A program made the translations under genes and the position numbers. A model generated the notes under the pieces. The model was not told the origin of the DNA, did not search any database, and saw only the letters and a list, made by a program, of their open reading frames with translations. From Oscillospiraceae bacterium (GTDB taxonomy: Bacteria; Bacillota; Clostridia; Oscillospirales; JAAYXM01), in the NCBI GenBank assembly GCA_017421025.1, contig JAFQME010000020.1, forward strand, positions 31,729 through 95,728: a DNA stretch of 64,000 nt, given 5' to 3'. This document shows positions 62,681 to 64,000 of the stretch, one piece after another; within the stretch, counting starts at the first letter, position 1, and the number at the start of each line of letters is the position of its first letter.

Positions 62681-63676
62681 CTATGAATTTACACGCTCTA
62701 ACCATAAACCGCCGATGAGGGAAACGATTTTGTTCATGATCTTGTTTCCGGTGAGAAGCAGAATTGCGCAAGACAGCAGAAGGACTTGCCACGGAAAGCG
62801 CAGAAGATTTGGAAGAAACGCAGAAATTGCTTTGACCAAAAAACCATGCAGCAAAAACACGGACAAGGTGTTTTGTCCGCAAGTGGTGATACAGGGTATC
62901 TGTTTGTTCCAGCACTGTTTCAGTCCGACAAACAAGAGCAAAACCCATGCAACCGCAATCACGAAGAGTGCGGCACGCATCCACAGCGCTCCCCCGCAGC
63001 GGGCATACGAATACGAACCGTACAGCAAGCCGTTCGGGAGTTTGGAAATCAGCAAAAATGGGACAGAAAGCAGAACGACTGTCCCCGACAAAACGAGGAG
63101 TACAAGCCGCAGCGTTCGTTTTTGGGAAATCGTTTCAAGCATATGATTCTTTTTGCAATAATAGCCCAAAAGGAACCACGGCTGGTAGACGAAAAAGCGG
63201 GAAAGCGAGAGTTGGTATCCCACAGAATCCACAAAGCCCACAAGCAGTGAGAGCACAAACGTACCGAGCAGTGCCAGTACTTGTCTGCGTTTACTCGGTG
63301 TGTCGTACAGCGGGAGCAGCAGTTGGTAGAAAATGCCAACCACCAGATACCAAAGCAGCCAATACGGTCTCTGATACCGAATCGGTTCTGCAGCGTGTAA
63401 GACGATGCGAGCGAAAAGAAGGTACAGACTTTGGAACACGAGGTATGGCAAACACCATCGAAACAGAATCTTTTTCAGGGAAAATTTAGCGTGATAACCA
63501 AACAGAAATAGAAACGCCGGCATATGGAACGTGTAGATGATTTGATAGAGCAGCGTGCTCTTCCAAAACGGGGTACACACCTCCAAAAGATGAGCGAATA
63601 CCACCAAAAAGATTAAGACGAAGCGGAGATTGTCGAGCGCATGGTCTCTTGCGCAAACGGGAGTTTTCTGTTCCAT
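62681..63676 (-). CDS. Membrane acyltransferase family 3 protein
   Basis: 331 residues from ATG 63676 (AGGTGAA upstream; a GTG at 63679 also fits). About ten membrane helices. ALDNLRFVLIFLVVFAHLLE and FTFHMPAFLFLFGYHAKFSL-like segments carry the Arg and His expected for the OafA/NolL acyltransferase fold, which O-acetylates or succinylates surface glycans. The downstream FLLHGFLV is another family mark. Substrate unknown. Confidence 0.82.
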   Translation of the reverse strand: MEQKTPVCARDHALDNLRFVLIFLVVFAHLLEVCTPFWKSTLLYQIIYTFHMPAFLFLFGYHAKFSLKKILFRWCLPYLVFQSLYLLFARIVLHAAEPIRYQRPYWLLWYLVVGIFYQLLLPLYDTPSKRRQVLALLGTFVLSLLVGFVDSVGYQLSLSRFFVYQPWFLLGYYCKKNHMLETISQKRTLRLVLLVLSGTVVLLSVPFLLISKLPNGLLYGSYSYARCGGALWMRAALFVIAVAWVLLLFVGLKQCWNKQIPCITTCGQNTLSVFLLHGFLVKAISAFLPNLLRFPWQVLLLSCAILLLTGNKIMNKIVSLIGGLWLERVNS

Positions 63677-63721
63677 CACATTTCACCTGTCTCACCGAAT
63701 CTGTAAAATGATTATACCATA

Positions 63722-63748
63722 AAAATAGCAGGGGCAAAAGCCCCTGCT
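63722..63748 (-). terminator. Terminator after spoIVB
   Basis: 9-bp stem AGCAGGGGC/GCCCCTGCT, loop of four, then ATTTTTAT on the minus strand, two bases past the spoIVB stop. Confidence 0.8.
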
Positions 63749-63750
63749 TT

Positions 63751-63882
63751 TTATTTGGCAGCGGAGAGCATGTTTTCGATCAAAATGCCGTATCCGGTGG
63801 TGGGGTCGTTGACCAGCACATGGGTCACTGCGCCCACCAGTTTGCCGTCTTGAATGATTGGACTGCCGCTCACGAGTGATTG
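63751..63882 (-). pseudogene. spoIVB: 3' remnant of spoIVB (SpoIVB serine peptidase), cut at the active-site motif
   Basis: The minus strand encodes [34 protein letters not shown] and SAAK, ending at 63751. This is the C-terminus of SpoIVB, the forespore peptidase that triggers sigma-K activation. The motif should be GMSGSP with the catalytic Ser; here only from the SGSP serine onward is native (QSLVSGSP). In-frame TGA and TAA follow at 63885-63883 and 63888-63886, so no start is possible. The 5' part may lie beyond an inserted element or be lost. Confidence 0.9.
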
Positions 63883-64000
63883 TCATTAGGGACAACAGTT
63901 TCTGACTCTTCCGTGTGCGCTGTTACAAGCTCCTCACAAAACTCTTCAAAAGAATTTTTTTCGTTTACAGTCAAAAAAGAGAATTCTTGATATTTGCCGC
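63870..64000 (-). CDS. C-terminus of an unidentified ORF abutting the spoIVB break (partial)
   Basis: Open frame entering from the right edge: 42 residues including [19 protein letters not shown], Glu-rich, stop TGA at 63872-63870. Its last codons lie inside the spoIVB remnant. The last 100 bases of the window contain 38 G or C, lower than the flanking genes. In skin-like elements a recombinase gene often ends at the junction, but nothing in these 42 residues proves that identity. Confidence 0.6.
   Translation of the reverse strand, partial: GKYQEFSFLTVNEKNSFEEFCEELVTAHTEESETVVPNDNHS

Noticed and set aside
63870..64000. Calling the right-edge ORF a site-specific recombinase
   Set aside because: Only 42 C-terminal residues are visible and they contain no recombinase motif; the identity is left open.

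Overview
The window looks like chromosome from an anaerobic, endospore-forming member of the Clostridia, most likely an Oscillospiraceae/Ruminococcaceae-type bacterium. The evidence is the density of sporulation genes (yqfC, yqfD, yabP, yabQ, bofA, ytaF, spo0A, the 3' end of spoIVB), T-box control of an aminoacyl-tRNA operon, a ferredoxin-flavodoxin (EFR1-type) protein, a two-subunit-type fumarase and sigma-A promoters with TTGNNN-17-TATAAT spacing. Most of the DNA is housekeeping and densely packed, with short gaps, many ATGA overlaps and several convergent 3' overlaps. Only two stretches over 300 bases lack genes: 15307-15634 (T-box leader) and 46063-46464 (candidate structured RNA plus terminators).

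Layout. 1-4160: left-edge GHMP kinase, a divergent AraC-type regulator and a tandem pair of ceramidase-like proteins behind a near-consensus promoter. 4212-7564: yqfC-yqfD-phoH-ybeY-dgkA. 7683-10672: an EF-G paralogue and an EFR1 ferredoxin protein, separated by two near-identical terminators. 10705-15560 (minus): T-box, aspS, gatC, gatA, gatB, a tRNA-dependent Asn pathway whose GatA has lost most of its catalytic residues. 15635-19011: hpf, htpG and a lone fumarase alpha subunit. 19048-19169: plus-strand small RNA candidate. 19218-23881: S1 protein, divIC, yabQ, yabP, S4 protein, hup, mazG, flippase. 24001-33426: amidohydrolase, small coiled protein, nucleoside kinase, hemZ, MBL hydrolase, dtd, relA, recJ. 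33624-38741: E2/CAT-like protein, Na/Pi cotransporter, LRR surface protein. 38892-42712: trmB, gltX, glnS. 42841-51746: mixed housekeeping genes around gap and the RNA candidate. 51833-52926: AT-rich surface protein/XRE regulator pair around a perfect 30-bp palindrome. 52944-57180: type IIA topoisomerase subunits. 57323-58641: yaaL-like gene, bofA, spo0A. 58781-63676: membrane proteins, rRNA methylase, lipoprotein, unknown protein, acyltransferase. 63751-64000: 3' remnant of spoIVB fused to foreign AT-rich DNA.

Most notable points. (1) spoIVB is cut at its catalytic-serine motif, and a foreign ORF ends inside the remnant, as a skin-like intervening element would do. (2) Spo0A, otherwise well conserved, has Ser in place of the phospho-acceptor Asp. 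(3) GatA lacks two of its three catalytic triad residues, while its operon carries a T-box with an Asn-type candidate specifier. (4) There are two plausible unannotated plus-strand RNAs, one with a possible pseudoknot. Functions are inferred from motifs read by eye; no database search was possible.
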